DNA of 64,000 nucleotides from Cordilura impudica (GCA_963682025.1 OY821517.1:334657144-334721143), one strand, 5' to 3'. Shown: positions 23,565 through 35,700, counted from the stretch's first letter. Notes: generated by a model from the sequence alone, not told the origin. Program-made: numbers and translations.

Positions 23565-23723
23565 CTTGAGAATACTTTTGAAAATACACTTTGATTTGAA
23601 TCTCCTGTACTAGGAGCTGATTCATTATCTTGAGACCGGCCCACACTGCCTGTAGAATTGGGTGCACCATCACCGGTAAGACCTTCCACCCAAGTCAAAG
23701 GATATGATAAACGTTTTAACATC
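23565..23723 (-). CDS. mtd: mtd exon with 1-base frameshift
   Basis: Mustard exon MLKRLSYP...LTWVEGLTGDGAPNSTG, ending DSNQSVFSKVFSR. The acceptor is TTTTGTAG (AG at 23724-23725) and the donor is AAG|GTAGG. The family motif RLSYPLTWVEGLTG is read in two frames: the + strand shows GGG at 23700-23702 where the frame needs GG, so codons after Tyr-Pro shift and reach a stop. The exon is 159 bases; 158 would restore the phase (2) needed by the next exon. All other exons are clean, so a sequencing or assembly error or a rare allele is more likely than a dead gene. Confidence 0.88.
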
Positions 23724-23791
23724 TACAAAACAGAGAGGATGATATTAATAACATTCCAATAATATTTTTGCTATTTTAAAAGACTTTAAAC

Positions 23792-24254
23792 CTTATTCTT
23801 TTTATCAGCATTTTTATCTTGTTGATTTGAAACGTTGTTGGTTGGGGTTTGATTATCATCATCAACACTAAAACTGACACTAGTTGTCTTCTTGCGTGTG
23901 CCAGCGGTGCCGCCATCTAAACTGGATCTTGGTGGCGATTCACTGAGGGGTGTTATGGCAATGGGTTTCGGTGGCACCCAATCGGAACTTAATACAATAT
24001 CAGCATCACTGTAAACAGTTTTCTTTGGTATAGGTTGTACATTTGGTATAGCTTCACGTATATCGATGCCCGAATCGTAGCACGATTGTTTTGACAATTC
24101 CTCCAATTGTTCCAGATCAATGGCATTAATATTGCCACTGGCCAAATTGGCCATAATGCCGCTTAACGACGATGTAGCCGAATGGGGATCCTGGCCGCGA
24201 GCACCACTGTCGGCCGTGGTATTCGATTCATTGTCACCCTCATCCTCCGATGAT
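23792..24254 (-). CDS. mtd: mtd linker exon (SKQSCYDSGIDIRE)
   Basis: Mustard linker exon of about 154 codons. It reads SSEDEGDNESNTTADSGARG, then AIDLEQLEELSKQSCYDSGI, DIREAIPNVQPIPKKTVYSD, ADIVLSSDWVPPKPIAITPL, then a serine-rich region RKKTTSVSFSVDDD and a final QQDKNADKKNK. The SCYDSGIDIRE and YSDADIVLSSDWVPPK blocks are the most conserved part of the inter-domain region in fly mtd. The first base completes the split AGA codon from the previous exon. The acceptor is a rather weak TCGAAG (AG at 24255-24256) and the donor AAG|GTTTAA at 23790-23791 is also weak; phase and conservation support both. Confidence 0.9.
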
Positions 24255-24727
24255 CTTCGAGAATTAGATAAACAAAATCTAAATTTTTTGTATTTGTCGC
24301 ATATGGCACATGAGTTGATAAATGATTATGATTTTTTTTTAAAGAACATTAAACACATTTTTTTTTTATTAACAAAAAAAAAAATAAAAATAACAGAACG
24401 CAGTGATGAGAGTTGTTGCATGATGTAGATCAGTGATTCACAAGGTGCATTTAATTTTAAAAAATATTGCAGAATTGCAGCAGATGAACAGAAATATGAA
24501 AAATATAATAAATAAAAATAAATGATTTATTTTTTGCTAAAAATAATGTAAAATATAAATAAATTAAAATAATATCAAAAACGTAATAACGATGATAGTC
24601 AAAGAAATCATGAATGACATTTCATCGAAGCTTTTCAAAATAATTGTTATCTAAACTTGTGACACAAAGATAAACACAAAAAACAAGTTTACCTAAACCA
24701 ATCAACGACAACAAAAATGAAACATAC
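24255..24727. other. mtd intron, source of the 138-bp copy
   Basis: Short A-rich intron. Bases 24520-24657 recur at 22451-22588. No other feature seen. Confidence 0.5.
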
Positions 24728-24921
24728 CTATCTTTGCTGGGAATGGCCCAATGATGATCCAAAAGACTTTTACGTCTTTCTTCTAAGGTGGTGCGAGAAT
24801 CGCTTAGATTAAGATTTTTTTTGCCATCATCATCATTCTCGGTGTCATTATTGCCAGAACTGGCAGCGTCGACCTCAGTCTTCGAACTATCTTTGGCTTC
24901 TGTAGATTTTTCAATATTTTT
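24728..24921 (-). CDS. mtd: mtd linker exon (HHWAIPSKD)
   Basis: Mustard linker exon. It reads KNIEKSTEAKDSSKTEVDAA, an acidic N/D/E tract, then SRTTLEERRKSLLDHHWAIP and SKDR. The LEERRKSLLDHHW motif is a conserved stretch in mtd/OXR1. The acceptor is ACATTTAG (AG at 24922-24923) and the donor GGTATG at 24726-24727. The exon enters in phase 0, matching the end of the GRAM-like exon, and leaves in phase 2. No internal stop. Confidence 0.9.
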
Positions 24922-24954
24922 CTAAATGTGAAAGAACACAAAATTTATTACAAA

Positions 24955-26860
24955 GAACAAAGTTATTTTTATAAAAAAATCATTTTTTCAGAAATGGTAG
25001 GTACTTATTTAAGAAAGAGGTACTTTTTTTTAAGAAAATAGGTAATTTTTTAAGAAAATATGTACTTTTTTAAGAAAAAATTTACTTTTAAATATAAAAT
25101 GCTTTTTAAAAAATTTACTTTTTTAAAAAAATACTTTCTTAGAAAATTTACTTTAAAAACGTACTTAAAAAAATATTATTTAAAAACAATTTACGTTAAA
25201 AAACAGTAATTTTTAAGAAAAGAAACGTTTTTTATCAAAAGAAACTTTTTTTTTTAACAAAAAGTACTTTTTTAGCGGAGGGTACTTTTTAGAGAAGGTA
25301 CTTTTTTAAGAAAATGTAACTCTTAAAAAAGTACTTTTTTCAAAAAATTTATTTTTTTAAAGCAATTTTACTTTTAAAGAAAAAGTACCTTATATTAAAA
25401 TGTACTTTTAATTAAAAGGTACGTTTTATTAGGAGGTACTTTTTATTCAAAGGCACCTTTTATTAACAAAATGTACTTTTTTGAGCAAAGGTACCTTTTT
25501 AGAAAACTTACTTTTTTAAGAAAATATACTTCTTTTAGAAAATGTATTTTTTTAAATGGATTTTTTAAAGAAAATTTATCTTTTGAACAAAAGGTATTTT
25601 TTTTACCAAAGGTACTTTTTTAAGATGTCATTTTTTTAAGAAATTTTACTTTTAAAGAAAAATTATTTTTTATTAAAAAGAACTTTTTATTAAAAGTTAC
25701 TTTTTATGAAAAGGTAATTTTTAAAAGAAATTTTACGTTTAAAGAAAAAGTACTTTTTATTAAAATGTACATATTATTAGATATTTTTTTATTAAAAGGT
25801 ACTTTTTATTAAAAGGTACTTTTTATTAAAAGGTACTTTTTATTAAAAGGTACTTTTTATTAAAAGGTACTTTTTATTAAAAGGTATTTTTTATTAAAAG
25901 GTACTTTTTATTAAAAGGTATTTTTTATTAAAAGGTACTTTTTATTAAAAGGTATTTTTTATTAAAAGGTACTTTTTATTAAAAGGTACTTTTTATTAAA
26001 AAATCCTTTTTTTAACACAATGTACTTCTTTTCACAAAAGGTACTTTTTTACCAGAAGGTAAAGGAACTTTTTTATAAGGTACTTTTTACTAAAAGGTAC
26101 TTTGTAGTATAAGATATTATTTATAAAAATGTTAATTTTAAGAAAAGATACTTTTTAAGAAAATGTATTTTTTTTTTTTTTTTTTTTTTTTGAGAAAATG
26201 TACTTTTTTAGAAAATGTACTATTTTATGAAACGTTCTTTAAGAAGGGTACTTTTTTGCAAAAAAGACTTTAAAAAAGAGAATTTTTTTAAAAATGTACT
26301 TTTTTAAGAAAAGTTTATTTTTAAGAAAAAGTACTTTTTAAAGAAAGGATACTTTTTTAACAAAAGGTACTTCTTTAAGGAAGGGTTCTATTTTAGGAAA
26401 AGGTATATTTTAAGAAAAGGTACTTTTTTAAGAAGAGATAATTTTTTAAGAAAATGTACTTTTTTAAGAAAAGATATTTTAAGAACATGTACTTTTTGAA
26501 GAAAACGTATTTTTTCAAGAAAAGGTATTTTTTTACGAAAATTTACTTTTTAAGAAATTAAACTGTTAAGAAAAGGTTAATTTTTAAGACAAGGTACTGT
26601 TTCAAAAATGGTCTTTTTAACGAAAGGCACTTTTTCTAACAAAAGGGTACTTTAAAAAAGGTAAGATTTTATCAAAAGGTACTTTTTTTTAACATAAGGT
26701 ACTTTAAAACAAGTAATTTTTTAGAAAAAGATACTTTTTTAAGAAAAGGTACTTTTTTAAAAAATAAACTTTAAAACAAAAATAATCTTTTTTTTTTTTT
26801 TTTGAAAAAGTACTTTTTTAAAAAAGTACTTTTTCTTTACAAAAAAAATGTCCCTTTTCT
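24955..26860 (+). repeat. GTAC-centred AT repeat, longest array
   Basis: Fills nearly all of the intron between two mtd exons. Units are of TTTTTTAAGAAAAGGTAC type at the edges. At 25793-26005 there is a much cleaner 17-bp array (GGTACTTTTTATTAAAA, about a dozen units). A run of over 20 T lies at 26167-26190. Confidence 0.85.
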
Positions 26861-26897
26861 TAATAAAGTTAATACTGGCTAATGTCTGATGGCCTAC

Positions 26898-27415
26898 CTC
26901 AGTCTCACGACCAGAACCTGAGCAAATTGACTCTTGATCATCTGATTTTTCATGATGATCTACACCTTCTGGTTTATCTTTTTCATCGTCTGCCTCGGCA
27001 CCGTCTGTTTCCTCACCGCCACCATCTTGGGCCTTTTGGGCATCTAATACTGATTGGGGATAATAGATTTCAGGTTTTTCCGATTCGCTAGTACCATCTG
27101 CTACTCCGCCCGATACACGCATATGCGCAATATCATGAAAGATGGCAGCATTGACACACAATTCCATAGGAGCTATAACACCATAACTTTCCGGACCATG
27201 TTCAATAACCAAAGGATCGGAGACATTTGGATCGAACATGACCGCATTGGGTGTTACCAATAGAACACCGCCCACCACACCTTGGCCATCGGTTATGTGG
27301 CGTACATTTATTTTAAGGAAACGTTGGGTAATCACGGGATCATCTGATGATTTAGTGCCCACTCGTTCAATGCGGCCTGGTTTTGGAGAGCCAGGGCGTA
27401 AACTGTCTAAAATAT
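26898..27415 (-). CDS. mtd: mtd GRAM-like domain exon
   Basis: Large mustard exon. It starts DILDSLRPGSPKPGRIERVG, with the first codon completed by the last base of the LysM exon. It continues through a GRAM/PH-like domain: RFLKINVRHITDGQGVVGG, VLLVTPNAVMFDPNVSDPLV, IEHGPESYGVIAPMELCVNA, AIFHDIAHMRV. The rest is an acidic, low-complexity linker (EETDGAEADDEKDKPEGVD, SICSGSGRETE). The acceptor is CTCTTAG (AG at 27416-27417) and the donor is GTAGGC at 26896-26897, phase 0. The domain order LysM, GRAM-like, linker, TLDc is that of mtd and vertebrate OXR1/NCOA7. The downstream intron is about 2 kb and filled almost wholly with GTAC-type repeats that run up to within about 40 bp of the donor. Confidence 0.95.
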
Positions 27416-28630
27416 CTAAGAGTTGGAAGATAGGAAAAGAAAATAAGATTAAAAGTAAGTTAGTTAGTTAATAATAGAGCTTAATAAATTATTTCTTTAT
27501 ACGTTTTTTATTTAGTTTTTATATATATAAAACAAAATACGTATGAAAACTAAATTTGTTTGTTTTTTTTTTTTGGTCTACGATAAATTATTCACTTGTA
27601 TTTGTACAAATTTATAAAACATATTTATTGATAATAGTTGACTTTTTTCGTCTAAAGATAAGATAAATGTCTAAAACTGCGTTTGTTTCTTTGAAACGTA
27701 TGGCGTTTTTTTTTTGGGGAAAATTTCAAAAATTAAGAATTGATAAAATGAAGATCACAAAGATAATACAAATAAATGTGGATTAAACTAAATAAATAAA
27801 AAATAAAATTGGATTCTCGTGCCTACCTATCACATGGAGGGCAGATGTATAAATTCATATACTAAATATGAATTTATCTAACCTAAATTGAAAGTTAGTT
27901 TATTAATGTTTTAATTATGCCAACCAGTAGCAAATGCCTGAACTTGTTCTAAATTATATTTACTATATAGTACTGATAACAATAAAGCAAGTTTTTGGGG
28001 TAATGAACCGGTGTAATTATAAATTTTTCTAACTAAGCACAAATTATCGTTGGTAGAGCAATCAAAGCACTGGCAAAGCTCTGATTTACAATGGTAGAAT
28101 AAAGAAAGTGCTGGCAAATCCTTGATTTGGAACACTTTTAAAAAGGTCACAAAAAATGCCTTCTTGGTACTTGTTTTTCAAATTTGCAACTGTTTTGAAA
28201 ATAAAGTATTTTTGAAAATCACTGTCAAAGCACTCCTTAAAATGTTTGGCCAGCATTTACTAAAATGATTTATAGGTGTGAAAAATACAAATTAATATGC
28301 ACAAAGTTATGTATGTTTAATTTTTGTGAGAATTTTTTATTCAACAGAAGAAAATTTTATTTGAAGTTCTCAATAAATAAAATTATGAACAAAAAAATAA
28401 ACAGTAAAATATTGTCTGCTATTTGCAACACTTCCTTCCCTTCAAAAATTACTCAACAATTTTTAATTTCAAATATTAATCCTACTTTAGAAATACATTT
28501 ATTATAGTATGGACTAGATAATCCATATGTAAGAAAGTGAGCTGGTATTAGATTATTAATGGATGTTATTTAGCGGTTCACAACTCTGAGTTGGTAACAC
28601 TGCTTTATTTGACAACCGATTTAACAGCTG
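27416..28630. other. start of 29.6-kb mtd intron; GGCAAAG-type repeat
   Basis: No gene. Bases 27920-28260 contain GCACTGGCAAAGCTCTG and GTGCTGGCAAATCC, related to motifs at 61740-62175 (AACGTTGGCAAAG), so both may be parts of one unclassified repeat. Confidence 0.4.
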
Positions 28631-28639
28631 ATAGTTCCT

Positions 28640-28958
28640 GTTTGGATAGACTTATACGAGAGAAATGCTTGTAAATTGTTGAAAATTTCTATCAAAATAA
28701 TGGTTCTGTTCGTCAAATTTATCGTGCACTTTATCCATTTTATGGTAGTCATAATCGTCCATGAGACCGGCTAATTCGAATAAATATGCAACGTTTTCGC
28801 AGCACGCCAAACAGTGCGCACTGAGCAAGCTAAAGCCGCTGTACAGCAAAAGCATTGAAGAAGGCCCACATCGATTCATTCAGCGCCATTCTCAGCAAAT
28901 GGGGATGTGTCCATCCACTTTATGGAAGATTTTAAAAAAGATTTGTAAAAAACGGTAG
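28640..28958 (+). pseudogene. mariner transposase N-terminal fragment
   Basis: Pieces read IVENFYQNNGSVRQIYRALY and QQMGMCPSTLWKILKK, separated by stops and a frame change (GSHNRP, VRTEQAKAAVQQK). These are the paired-like N-terminal region of rosa-type mariner transposases. Truncated before the catalytic part; no ends found. The 470 bp after it are AT-rich and unrecognised. Confidence 0.75.
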
Positions 28959-29431
28959 CATATTTTTAATTTTGAAAATTTGGTGTTATACAAATTGCTT
29001 ATTATCAATAGATTTAGTCTTATTTTTAATTAAATAACTTAAATTGTCCATATTTTGTTAAACTGAAAAGTATTATTTTTTTATTGATTATTTTTTTTTA
29101 TTTTATTTTGTAAAAACGTATTTTTATTTAGTTAAAAAATTTAAACTTGTGAAATTTGGGTATCCAATAACTCGAAAGCTATAGAAATTACGGTGAAAGT
29201 CGTAACGGTTTTAAAATCAACGTTCATAAATTACCGAAAACCTATTGTTCACTATTCTCTGACCCATAACTCGAAAACAAGAGCTTACCGAGCCAAATTA
29301 ATGTCAGAGATGCAATTTTTTGCTATCCACTGTCCAAATATTTTGATCTTTAGCGTGGGTAAACGCAACAGCCAGCACAAATAAAATTAATGTCATTTTC
29401 ATGGTTTTTGAGCCAAATTCATTTATAGCAA

Positions 29432-29888
29432 CAAGTCAGAAAATTATAGGCGCTTCAGACCGACTATACGATATCCTATACCATAAATTTCGACAAACTA
29501 TCTTTAGGTCATTATTACATATAGAAAATAACCATAAAGCAAATTTGAGTGACTTTGAATGAATTGTTGCCCGCAGAAATGAAAAAATTCATAATGGATA
29601 CTATTTTTTCTAGGGGACTAGGGCGAAAAATTGAGCAATCTCAAAAACATATACAAACCAATATTTGTTTTTTGATAGATTTAAGAGAATATCACCTTTA
29701 TATTGGGGATATGACTAAAAATGGTTCTACAAAGTTTATTTTTGGACTAATAGGTGTACTGAACACATATAAACCAATTTTTACCTCGATTTATATAATT
29801 TGGATCTTAGAGCAATTTAAGTTGATCTCCATAAGGGTCATTGTATGAGGGCTAGGTCTGAACATGCACGAATTTTCACCAATATGTA
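29432..29888 (+). mobile_element. Helentron-like element half, head-to-head pair
   Basis: Begins CAAGTCAGAAAATTATAG. It runs to about GAATTTTCACCAATATG, where it meets a second half in the opposite direction. Confidence 0.7.
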
Positions 29889-30252
29889 TATAAGACATAG
29901 TCATAGCCCCCATATGAAGCTGATTCTCGATCTTCACTTAAAACTATCAAAAAAAAATTAATTATGGCACAGATTTTTCTAAAATTTTGTTTGTTTATGT
30001 TTTTGCAAAAAATAAGTGACGTTACCAAATATGGTCAGGATCGGTCCCTTTTACGACCTAGTCCCGATATAAATATAGCATCCGCCGTGAATTTTTTCAT
30101 ATCCGAGGGCAAAAAATGAATAACAATGCCACTCAAATTGGTTTATGCTTATTTGCTATATCTAATTAGTTGGACCTAAGAGATGGGGTCTCTAAACGCA
30201 TGGTAAAGAGTATCGAATAGTCGGTCTAGACCGACTATAATTTTCTTACTTG
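29889..30252 (-). mobile_element. Helentron-like element half, head-to-head pair
   Basis: From CATAGTCATAGCCCCCATAT to the end TATAATTTTCTTACTTG, minus orientation. Together with the previous entry it forms an unequal inverted pair with both 5' palindromes on the outside and no 3' hairpin. Confidence 0.7.
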
Positions 30253-30257
30253 TTTTA

Positions 30258-31010
30258 TTTCGATTTGATACCAAAGATACTCGATAACATTCATATCTGG
30301 AGACTAAGCGGGAGTTTCCAATTCTTTTGGACAGTTAAAGCGTGCCCACGGGAATTGTTGAGCTGTGTTTGGGGTCATTCTCCGTATAAAGCTTGAAAGT
30401 GGCTCTGATGTCCATTATTTCATCACTAGATATCAAATTTCGTTTAAGGATATCTATATATCCCGGCGATAAAAACTAAATTACCGACTCTTTACGCTGG
30501 CATGCAGCCCCAAACCATCACGGACCCACTTCCATGTTTGACAGTCGTAAATTAACTATACACATCTACTTATTGCGATTTCTCCAGAATGTTAAATTTG
30601 GTTTCATCCGAGAAAATGACGTCATTCCAGAACTCCTTTGGCTTAGATTGGTACTCGCGGGCAAACTCCGGCCATTTACGTTTATTGCCCTGATTGATGA
30701 ATGGATTGATTGTTGGGTAAAATTCGGCGGCCATGAAAATAATTTTTTCGTTGAATCACTGACGTCCTTTTGAGGTAAATTTTAGACTCGTTATCAATTT
30801 TTGGGGTCGATATTAATGGGTTATCCTTTACTTGACGTACTATCCCGCTTTTATCTGCAGCAGTCAGCCGGTTTCTGATTTTATTTAAAATTCGATTGTT
30901 TTCTTCCTACTTTTTTATGACGGGAGTTGTTTGCTTTATTCTTATTCTTCGGGAGATGTTTGCTAAAATCTTAATAAATCACTAGAAACAACTCAAACGT
31001 CAATATCTTT
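30258..31010 (-). pseudogene. Tc1-like transposase remnant
   Basis: Minus-strand pieces: KEFWNDVIFSDETKFNI (first catalytic Asp), TVKHGSGSVMVWGCM, GYIDILKRNLISSDEIMDI, YTENDPKHSS (second Asp) and, after a frameshift, NCPKELETPA then SPDMNVIEYLW (last acidic residue). The DD34E-type core of Tc1 is thus recognisable but broken by stops and shifts. The downstream end is cut by the neighbouring Helentron-like element. Confidence 0.85.
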
Positions 31011-31179
31011 GCCATTACAAAATTCAAGGGTTTCCCGAAATCTAATTTGAATTTTCAACTATACGGTTTTAATAACTTCTAGAAAATTTCAAAACTATCG
31101 GTGTCATCAAACTTCGATTCTTAATCCTGAAAATCGAATACTATTTTAGATTTGAAGATTCGATTAGTAGAAAAAATTT

Positions 31180-32400
31180 TAATTGCCTAAGAGAGGGTAG
31201 TCCATGTATTTCTTACATTATTGTACAACTCTCAGTATTGAGATTAAATCATTTTCTCTCACAATGATAGCAAAACTAAGCAAATCAGAGAAAAATGTTA
31301 CAGCTTATAGACCGATAAGTTTACTGGTTATATTTTTCAAAATATTTCAAAGAATATTGTTGAGAAGATTGTCTCCAGTTCTGGAAAAAATTAATGTCAT
31401 TTCCAAATACCACTTTGATTTCAGGCAGAAACATGGTACTCCGGAACAAAGCCATCGTATTGTAGCAATTATAAAAAATGCATTGGAAAATAAAAATATT
31501 GTACTGGACTCATTTGGAAGTCAAAAAGCATTTGATAAAGTCTAGCATATAGGTTTATATTACAAATTGAAAAACTTTCACCAATGCTTAAATCGCTCTT
31601 CGCAAACACAAAATTTTATGTTAAAGTAAAAGATGAACTCTAATATTTATGATACAAAGGCAGGAGTCCCACGGGACAGTGTATTGGGATCAATTCTATA
31701 AACACAATATTTACGTCAGATATGCCAATCATTTGAAATATTTTAGTTGTAACATAGGTATACGAGACTGCTATACAAAATTCTGACATCTCTTCAAAAC
31801 ATACCATTTAATGTAGTGCAAAGAGAACTCAATGCTAATGAAACTTGGTTACACAAATGAAACATAAATATCAACATTGAAAAATCGGTACATATTACGT
31901 TCACTTTACGACATGAAAATTACCCAAATGTTTCTCTGAATAATAGTTCAATTCCTCAAATTGACTGCGTAAAATATTTAGGAATACACAAAGACAATAG
32001 ATTGACAGGAAAAACACACATTAAAGCAAAAACAGCAACTTAATATTAAAACAAAATTATTTTTTTGGCTACACGGCCCTAAATATCGGTTAAATCTGGA
32101 AAATGAAGTATTCATTTACAAAACAATAGTAAAACCGGTATGGAAGATACCAATCTACAACCATAAGGTCAATTGTTAACGCCCCATGGTTTCTATCAAA
32201 TAAAACAATACATGATGATCTTCTTGATTCTTAAGTTGGTAGATGAAATCAGAAGATTCAGCTAGAACTACCTTTAAAGATTAAGAAATCATGTAAACCC
32301 ATTAGCTATCGCTCTTCTTGATGACACAGACGAAGTAAGACGGCTAAAAGACTCCATATTCGAAATTTTCCATTCGCTAATTTGTCTAATTTCTCTATTG
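31180..32400 (+). pseudogene. Jockey-like non-LTR reverse transcriptase remnant
   Basis: Reads TAYRPISLLVIFFKIFQRIL, then LEKINVISKYHFDFRQKHGT, QKAFDKV, AGVPRDSVLG (from the GVPQGSVLGP motif, here damaged), ADMPI-like text, then VKYLGIHKDNRLTGKTHIK and DDTDEVRRLKR near the end. This is the RT core and C-terminus of a Jockey-clade LINE with frameshifts and stops. The 5' half (ORF1, endonuclease) is absent. No clear poly-A tail or target duplication. Confidence 0.8.
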
Positions 32401-33134
32401 TTTATTTATGAAAATTTAGAAATTTAATCTAAAAATTAAATAAGTTAAAGGATTGTACCCAATGGAGTTCAACAATTAATGCTATTTTCTCTATTGTTAT
32501 ATAATTTTTTACAATCCTTAAATGGATCGATAGAAAATATAGATATAAAAAAATGTATCATATTCATTTAATATTATTTTATCATATTTTTAGAATTAAA
32601 GTAAAAGTCGTTAATTTGGATAACGTAAAAGGTGCTCTGCAAGCTGCATAAATATCAATAATTATTTCAAAAAGGTGTTTGTTTAATGAATTTACTTACA
32701 ATCTAATATATTATTTATTTAATTTTTAACCCATTTATTTTCACTGAACGATTTGTTGAACAGCAAATTTGAATTTTTATAATGCAAATACTACAAAAAT
32801 ATTGAAAACAGTTTTTATCAGGAATCTTTTATTATAAAATTCACAAAATAAAAGTTATATTTTGATTTTGATTTTTTTCGTCCAGAAACTAGCAGTTATT
32901 TTTTGATTTTTATTTTTTCGACCAATAAAATCGAAGATGGGAAAAAAGTGAAAAAGACCCAAAATAAAAAGTGAGCTTCGATGAAATTTTGAATAGTCTC
33001 ACATTTTTTGACATCGGCCGAAAAATAGTAATTAAAAAATAACAGTAATCAAATAATAATAATTACAAAAAGCAAAACATTTTCTGTTTGTTTTTTTTCT
33101 TTTTTGGGTCCCTGGTTACAACATTAATGCCGTT
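32401..33134. other. AT-rich intron, nothing recognised
   Basis: No coding frame or repeat family identified. Confidence 0.4.
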
Positions 33135-33525
33135 TTCTTTTCTGACAAAAAGTGTCGCATGTTATTTGCACTTTTTTTGAAAGGTGTATTTTTTATATAT
33201 TCTGAATTAAAAGCAAGATTATCTTATACATCAACTGAAAGGTCTCAAAGTACTGTGTTCATAAAATGCAAAAATTTTGATTATTATCCTCTTTGAAGTC
33301 ATAGGGTGAAAATATTCAAAAAGGGGAGCAATGGGGAAATATTCTCACACTACGACCTGAAAAAGTCAATAGCTGAAATTTTTTTTATTTACGAGGGCTC
33401 GACTTTGAGACCTTTCGATTGATGTATAAGATAAGGTTGCTCTTAATTCAGTATATATAAAAAAAACTCTTTTCGGTAGAAGTGCAAATAAAATGCGATA
33501 TTTCTTATCAGAAAAGAAAAAATTT
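33135..33525. mobile_element. 390-bp foldback MITE
   Basis: Arms of about 110 bp: the left runs TTCTTTTCTGACAAAAAGTG to GAAAGGTCTCAAAG, the right is its reverse complement with scattered differences (CTTTGAGACCTTTCGATTG...). Loop of about 160 bp. No target duplication identified. Confidence 0.7.
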
Positions 33526-34073
33526 TCTTTTAATTCATGAACCTACTTGCTTTTTTAGTACCATTTGTAGTAGCTTTTTTGTATCATAAAAAAATACCGA
33601 AAAAAAATTAAGGAATTTAAAATTTTAATTTAGACTATATATACGTGTGTTCCTGTTTGCCACGCCTACTTTTATGGGTTTCAGAAATCGAATAAATGCC
33701 ATATTCATTTGCTAACAAGCTTATATATTTTCTTAATCTTTTATTTTCTATTTTACATACATAAAAATAAAGAAATCTTATCTTCGATCGTTACCACTTT
33801 AATGATTGAGTTAGAAATTAATCAGACCCAAGATCAAATGTTGTTACTTTAAATAAAGCATATTCATTTTATACATTGAGCCATAATTAATTTTTTCGAA
33901 TTTTCCATAATCGGAAAATGGAAAATAGAAAAATTCGGAAAATTCTAAAACTAAACAATTTCTTAAGGCCAATTTACACGATACCACTCAGTCGTCTGAT
34001 TTTTCGAAATAAAAATTCGATGAAATTCATCGTACTGTCATAAAATCATACCGAAATTATTTCTGCATACTTA

Positions 34074-34552
34074 AGGTGTTATTACATGATGTGTTTTTTA
34101 CATATGTACTGTCAAATTTTCCCACAACAACAGTTGTACACATCGTGTGATACATATGAAACATTGTTTATGTACAATACATGAGGAAAGTCACATGTAC
34201 ATTTTTCAATTAGAACAGGTTCTATTTTTGCATGACAAACATATGAAAATACAACACTGCTTGTGGCGAAAGAAAAACAGAATAAATTTTAAAGATAAAT
34301 ATTGAAAGAAAAATAAATTGTTTAGTATTAATTAACATAACCTTTTTTTAACAATAAATTTTTGTAAATTCACAAATTAAATCAGCTGTTGTTTTCATTT
34401 AGAGGTTATGTCATACGGAAATACATAAGCACGTGTGATAGCAAAAATTATGAATCGTATTTAAAAGACAATTTTGACAGACATGAGGAATTTCATATGG
34501 ATAAAAAAAGTGACAGTACATATATAAAAAAACACTTCGTGTAATAGCACGT
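34074..34552 (+). mobile_element. PIF-type MITE, copy 1 (TTA target)
   Basis: Ends are AGGTGTTATTACATGATGTG and the reverse of GTGTAATAGCACGT. Interior shares GTGTTTTTTACATATGTACT on both sides. TTA flanks both ends. Two further copies lie at 43011-45614 and 44867-45357. The stretches 33526-34073 and 34553-35023 hold nothing else recognised. Confidence 0.85.
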
Positions 34553-35286
34553 TTAGGCCATTTACAGCATCACACTCAAGTCTTATGAAAACAGCTGTTT
34601 AGAATAACAGCAAATTTATTTTGAAATTTATATTTTATTTTCACTTTCTTTGTTTTTGTTTACCCTTTTTTAATATTACCAAAAAAAAAAAAACGATGAA
34701 AATGGCAAGTTTTTAGAAATGTTTCTAAAAACATTGGACTTCGAAAATAAAATCCTACAGACTGTCAATTTCATAACATAAGCTTTTTACATGATATGAT
34801 TTTTTCATAATACTCAACTTTTTGAAAGGTCGTATTACAAAGTGGGATAGTGTAAACTGGCCTTTAATGGTACTAGAAGTAGCAAACTTTATAATTTTCT
34901 TTAAAAAATACCAAATTTTTCAAGTAGTGGTAGGAAATGGGTTAAATTAAGCACTTTAACCGTAGCAACATAATTAGATTGTACAGCGTAAGAGCGCTGT
35001 ACAATTGAATTGAAAACGTAATACACTTGCTAGAAAAAGTATCCGTACACTTCAAGATAAAAACTTTAAATATCAATAAAAATTTAAATAAAATATTTTG
35101 AATTACGAACCTTTTACCTAAATTTGTTTCTTTAACTGCTGTAAATACAAAAAAAAAAAAAATCGTACATTCACAATAAGGGGAATTCAACAAATTATGC
35201 AATGATATACATGTCTGTTACATCAATTTTATTTTAGATAAAGTTGACTTTACTCAATTATTATCTTTTGGAAACTATATTTGGAG

Positions 35287-35490
35287 ATGAGTCCCAAAAT
35301 GAAAGAAATCAGTGCTGACAAGAGAAAAAATATCCTAAAGCTTAGAAATGAGGTAAATTTTTCTCGTGAAATAGCATCCTCAATGCAGTACGTCGTTCAA
35401 AGCTACAAATCAATCCATTCCATCAATTTGTCAAAATCTTGTTCTTGTCGCCCCTCTAAAATAACTGAGCGTTTAGTGGGTAAAGTTTTA
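35287..35490 (+). pseudogene. Tc1 transposase N-terminal fragment
   Basis: Reads MSPKMKEISADKRKNILKLR, NEVNFSREIASSM and SCRPSKITERLVGKV. The pattern (S-DKR-I-LR, EIA, SGRP-K-TER) is the bipartite HTH of Tc1-like transposases. The frame decays after about 35490. Confidence 0.75.
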
Positions 35491-35700
35491 ATTTTTAGAT
35501 ATACGCGTTTAAGAGTATGTTCTGTTTTTTTTTTTTTAGCAGTATACGTGCAAGAAAACGAACTTAAAATAAAGCTACACTCGAAACCGTGCGATAGAAA
35601 AATGTTCGTGTAGATAACGAAATATTGAAACGAAACACAGTCATGATTGTGTTGGGCACCGTACAAAATTTAGAAACACACATAATTGATATAAATATAA

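Noticed and set aside
30534..30773. Plus-strand frame of 79 residues
   Set aside because: Antisense shadow of the Tc1-like transposase remnant on the minus strand.
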